25,000 bases of DNA from Actinidia chinensis (Eukaryota > Streptophyta > Magnoliopsida > Ericales > Actinidiaceae), in NCBI GenBank assembly GCA_009663005.1, contig CM018899.1:11756700-11781699 (forward strand). The letters are read 5' to 3'. The position numbers and the translations under genes were made by a program. Below are positions 22,510 to 25,000 of this stretch, one piece after another (positions within the stretch are counted from its first letter, which is position 1; each line of letters starts with the position of its first letter). The notes under the pieces were generated by a model, which was given only the letters and a program-made list of their open reading frames with translations, was not told the origin of the DNA and searched no databases.

Positions 22510-22900
22510 CGCGAGAAGGGGTTAGCCGAGCTAGTATGAAGCTCCGAACTGCCTTCACTAGCTGTAATCCAGTTACACTTGGTAGAAAAAATCCAAGGGA
22601 AAGCTAGCCCAAACTCGAACGAGGGTTTCGAGCTTGTCCAATGAAATTTTTACAAGTTAACACGATTAAAACGCGAGAAGAGGTTGGCCAAACTAGTATG
22701 AAGCTCCGAACTGCCTTCGTCGGTTTTAATCCATTAAAACGCGAGAAGGGGTTAGCCGAACTAGTATGAAGCTCCGAACTGCCTTCGTTGATTTTATTCC
22801 AGTTACACGTGGTAGAAAAAATCCAAAGGAGAGCTTGCCGAACTCGAACGAGGGTTCTGAGCTTGTCCAATGAAATTTTTACAAGTTAAGTCGATTAAAA
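22510..22900 (+). repeat. Third copy of the f, truncated g, m unit
   Basis: The f monomer (cactagctgtaat) is followed by g (ttggccaaactag, cgtcggttttaat) that stops at ccatt and joins aaaacgcgag at 22731-22745. The next unit starts 68 bp after the g start instead of 161, so 93 bp are missing. Short homology (att followed by aaa) between the ccatttac and cgattaaaacg parts of a normal monomer could have promoted the loss. The region is free of obvious read noise, so the deletion is real. Confidence 0.85.
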
Positions 22901-23329
22901 CGCGAGAAGGGGTTAGCCGAGGTAGTATGAAGCTCTGAACTGTCTTTGTTAGTTTTAATCCAGTTACACTTGGTAGAAAAAATCCAAGGGAAAGCTTGCC
23001 CAAAGTCGAACGAGGGTTCCGAGCTTGTCCAATGAAATTTTTACAAGTTAACTCGATTAAAACGCGAGAAGAGGTTAGCCGAACTAGTATGAAGCTCCGA
23101 ACTGCCTTCGTTGATTTTAATCCAGTTGGACGTGGTAGAAAAAATTCAAGGGAAAGTTAACCGAACTCGAACGAGGATTCCGAGCTTGTCCAATGAAATT
23201 TTTACAAGTTAACTCAATTAAAACGCGAGAAGGGGTTAGCCGAACTAATTTGAAGCTCCGAACTGCCTTCATTGGTTTTAATCCAGTTACACTTGGTAGA
23301 AAAAATTCAAAGGAAAACTAGCCGAATTC

Positions 23330-24300
23330 GAACAGGGTCCGACTTATACAATGAATTTTTTATAAGTTAACTCGATTAAAATGCGAGCAGGGGTAGCTGA
23401 GCTAGTATGAAGCGCTGATCCCCTTCTTGGGTTTTTAATCAAAGTACACGTGGTAAAGAAAAAATCCAGGAAGCTCGCCGAACTCGAACGAGGGTTCCCA
23501 TTGTCAATGAATTTTTACAAGTTAAGTCAATTAAAACGACGAAAAAGGGGTAGCCGAGCTAGTTATGAAGCTCCGAATTGACTTCACTGGCGTAATCCGT
23601 TATCACTTGGTAGAAAACCAATAAAAGGGGAAAGCTAGCCAAACCGCCGAGGTTTCGAGCTTGTCCCATAACATTTTACAAGTTTAAACTAGATTAAAAT
23701 CAAGAAGAGGTTGGCCAAACTAGATGAGCTCCGAATTCTTGCGTTGTTTTAATCCAGTTACACGTGATAGAAAAAAATCCAATGTAAAAGCTAGCCGAAC
23801 TCGGAACGAGGGTTCCGAGCTTGTCCATGAAATTCTTACAGTTTAACTCGATTAAACGCGTGAAGAGGTAGCCGAAGTTGGATGAACCTGAACTTACGCC
23901 TTCGTTGGTTTTAATCCAGTTACACTTGGTAGAAAAAATCCAGTGGAAAGTTAACCTAACTCGAACGAGGTTCCGAACTTGTCCAATGAAATTTTTACAA
24001 GTTACGTCGATTAAAATGTGAGAAGGTGTTAGCCGAGCTAAATATAAACTCAAACCGCTTGTCACTGCCTGTAATCTAGTTACACTTGGTAGAAAAAAAT
24101 CCAGGAAAGCTCGCCGAACTTGAACGAAGGTTCCCAGATTGTCCAATGAAATTTTTTCAAGTGTAGTCGTTAAAAACGCGAAAACGGTTAGCCGCGCTAG
24201 TATGAAGCTCCGAACTGCCTTCACTGGCTTTAATCCAGTTACACTTGTAAAAAAATCCAAGGAAAGCTAGCCCACTCGAACTTATGGTTTTTTTTTTTGA
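23330..24300 (+). repeat. Noisy satellite block between clean blocks
   Basis: About six monomers (e, f, g, h, c, f by their marks) carry frequent one-base gaps and insertions, for example gaacagggtccgac near 23331, while the flanking copies are regular. Subtypes are still readable. The abrupt change points to lower sequence quality. Confidence 0.7.
24288..24298 (+). other. Run of 11 T replacing the usual ggttccgag end
   Basis: In place of gagggttccgagc this copy reads atgg, a T run, then gagc. It lies in the noisy block and is best read as an error. Confidence 0.55.
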
Positions 24301-24674
24301 GCTGTTCCAATTAAATTTTTACAAGTTAACACGATTAAAATGCGAGAAGAGGTGGGCCAAACTAGTATGAAGCTCCGAACTGCCTTCGTTGGTTTTAATC
24401 CAGTTACACTGGTAGAAAAAATCCAAGGAAAGTTAGCCGAACTCGAACGAGGTTCCGAGCTTGTCCAATGAAATTTTTACAAGGTAACTCGATTAAAACG
24501 CGAGAAGGGGTTAGCCGAGCTAATATGAAGCTCCAAACTGCCTTCACTGCCTGTAATCTAGTTACACTGGTAGAAAAACTCCAAGGGAAAGCTAGCCGAA
24601 CTCGAACGAGGGTTACGAGCTTGTCCAATGAAATTTTTACAAGTGAACTTGATTAAAACGCGAGAAGGGGTTAA

Positions 24675-24835
24675 CCGAGCTAGTATGAAGCTCCGAACTG
24701 GCTTCATTGGTTTTAATCCAGTTACACTTGGTAGAAAAAATCCAAGGAAAAGCTAGCCGAATTCGAACGAGGGTTCCGAGCTTATCCAACGAATTTTTTA
24801 CAAGTTAACTCGATTAAAATGCGAGAAGGGGTTAG
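24675..24835 (+). repeat. Reference satellite monomer showing its two related halves
   Basis: This clean 161-bp copy divides into half A (24675-24756, 82 bp) and half B (24757-24835, 79 bp), both starting with ccga preceded by a or ta plus g/a. The halves align along their length: ccgagct/ccgaatt at the start, ctccgaactg/ttccgagctt about 20 bp in, a T-rich stretch followed by ccagttacac/caagttaac, then an A-rich stretch and an ending of aagctag/ggttag. By eye about 60% of positions agree with three or four small gaps. Half A also contains the short inverted repeat gagct...agctc, and half B in most copies contains ctcg-aa-cgag. Confidence 0.8.
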
Positions 24836-25000
24836 CCGAGCTAGTATAAATCTCTGATCTGCCTTCATTGGTTTTAATCAAGGTACATGTGGTAGAAAAA
24901 ATCCAAGGGGAAAGCTCGCCGAACTCGAACGAGGGTTCCGAGCTTGTCCAATGAAATTTTTACAAGTTAAGTCGATTAAAACGCGAGAAGGGGTTAGCCG

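Larger units (their letters stand above)
4732..25000 (+). repeat. Satellite DNA array, monomer about 161 bp, about 125 copies
   Basis: One head-to-tail array fills the rest of the window and runs off its right end. In the regular part the anchor gagcttgtcc/gagcttatcc recurs at 19269, 19430, 19591, 19749, 19909, 20070 and 20231, giving a period of 158-161 bp with 161 as the mode. Conserved marks of each monomer are TAGCCGA (twice), ctgccttc, taatccagttacac, ggtagaaaa, ctcgaacgag, gaaatttttacaag and gattaaaacgcgagaag. Monomers differ mainly by subtype-specific substitutions. The length is close to nucleosome size and to many plant centromeric or heterochromatic satellites, but nothing in the sequence proves a centromeric site. 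The array contains no gene. Its left edge is near 4732, where the half-monomer atgaa...tttttacat...caactcg begins. Confidence 0.95.

Noticed and set aside
23700..24260. Long minus-strand frame of 186 codons, and many similar minus-strand frames of 60-88 codons across the array
   Set aside because: They are readings of the satellite in reverse. The monomer is 161 bp, not a multiple of three, and its minus strand is poor in stops, so frames open by chance; small indels extend some of them.
4732..25000. CENP-B box-like string: cttcgttgg matches the first nine bases of the CENP-B box
   Set aside because: The rest of the box (the A and the CGGG core) is absent; the satellite continues ttttaat. 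Only half of a functional site is present and many subtypes lack even that.
4732..25000. CRISPR-like array
   Set aside because: The repeats are 161 bp and contiguous, with no unique spacers, no cas genes, and plant retrotransposons alongside.

Overview
The window looks like heterochromatic DNA of a flowering plant. The evidence is decayed pol genes of plant-type Ty1/copia and Ty3/gypsy retrotransposons, followed by about 20 kb of a tandem satellite with a nucleosome-sized monomer of about 161 bp. I see no intact host gene, rRNA, tRNA or CRISPR. I cannot name the species from the sequence.

Bases 1-4731 are retrotransposon debris, all on the + strand and joined end to end. First comes the 3' end of one Ty1/copia element (RNase H, partly duplicated in tandem, then a polypurine tract and the start of a 3' LTR; 1 to about 767). 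The pol of a second Ty1/copia element follows (integrase, proline/serine-rich linker, reverse transcriptase, RNase H; about 768-3445). Last is the integrase end of a Ty3/gypsy element that resembles the Tat/Ogre group (about 3470-4670). Every reading frame is broken many times.

Bases 4732-25000 are one head-to-tail array of roughly 125 monomers, starting about 60 bp after the gypsy pol stop codon. Each monomer is itself a diverged dimer of two related halves of about 82 and 79 bp. The monomers fall into recognisable subtypes, which I call c, d, e, f, g, h, i, j, k, l, m and n. They occur in ordered series and form several kinds of higher-order repeat (HOR): a five-monomer unit of 804 bp, an eight-monomer unit of about 1.32 kb, a compressed unit containing a truncated monomer, and a block of about 14 monomers repeated some 4.25 kb apart. 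A pyrimidine-rich stretch of about 142 bp interrupts one monomer near 21.6 kb.

Sequence quality is uneven. About 4.7-19.2 kb and 23.3-24.3 kb are full of one-base gaps and insertions. About 19.2-23.3 kb and 24.3-25.0 kb are regular. Subtypes and their order are the same in both, so much of the noise is probably long-read error rather than age. Some retrotransposon frameshifts may share that cause.

The most interesting inference is that the satellite may descend from tandem repeats in the 3' untranslated region of the adjacent Tat-like element, because it lies downstream of that element's pol end, in the place where such repeats are known to sit in that group.
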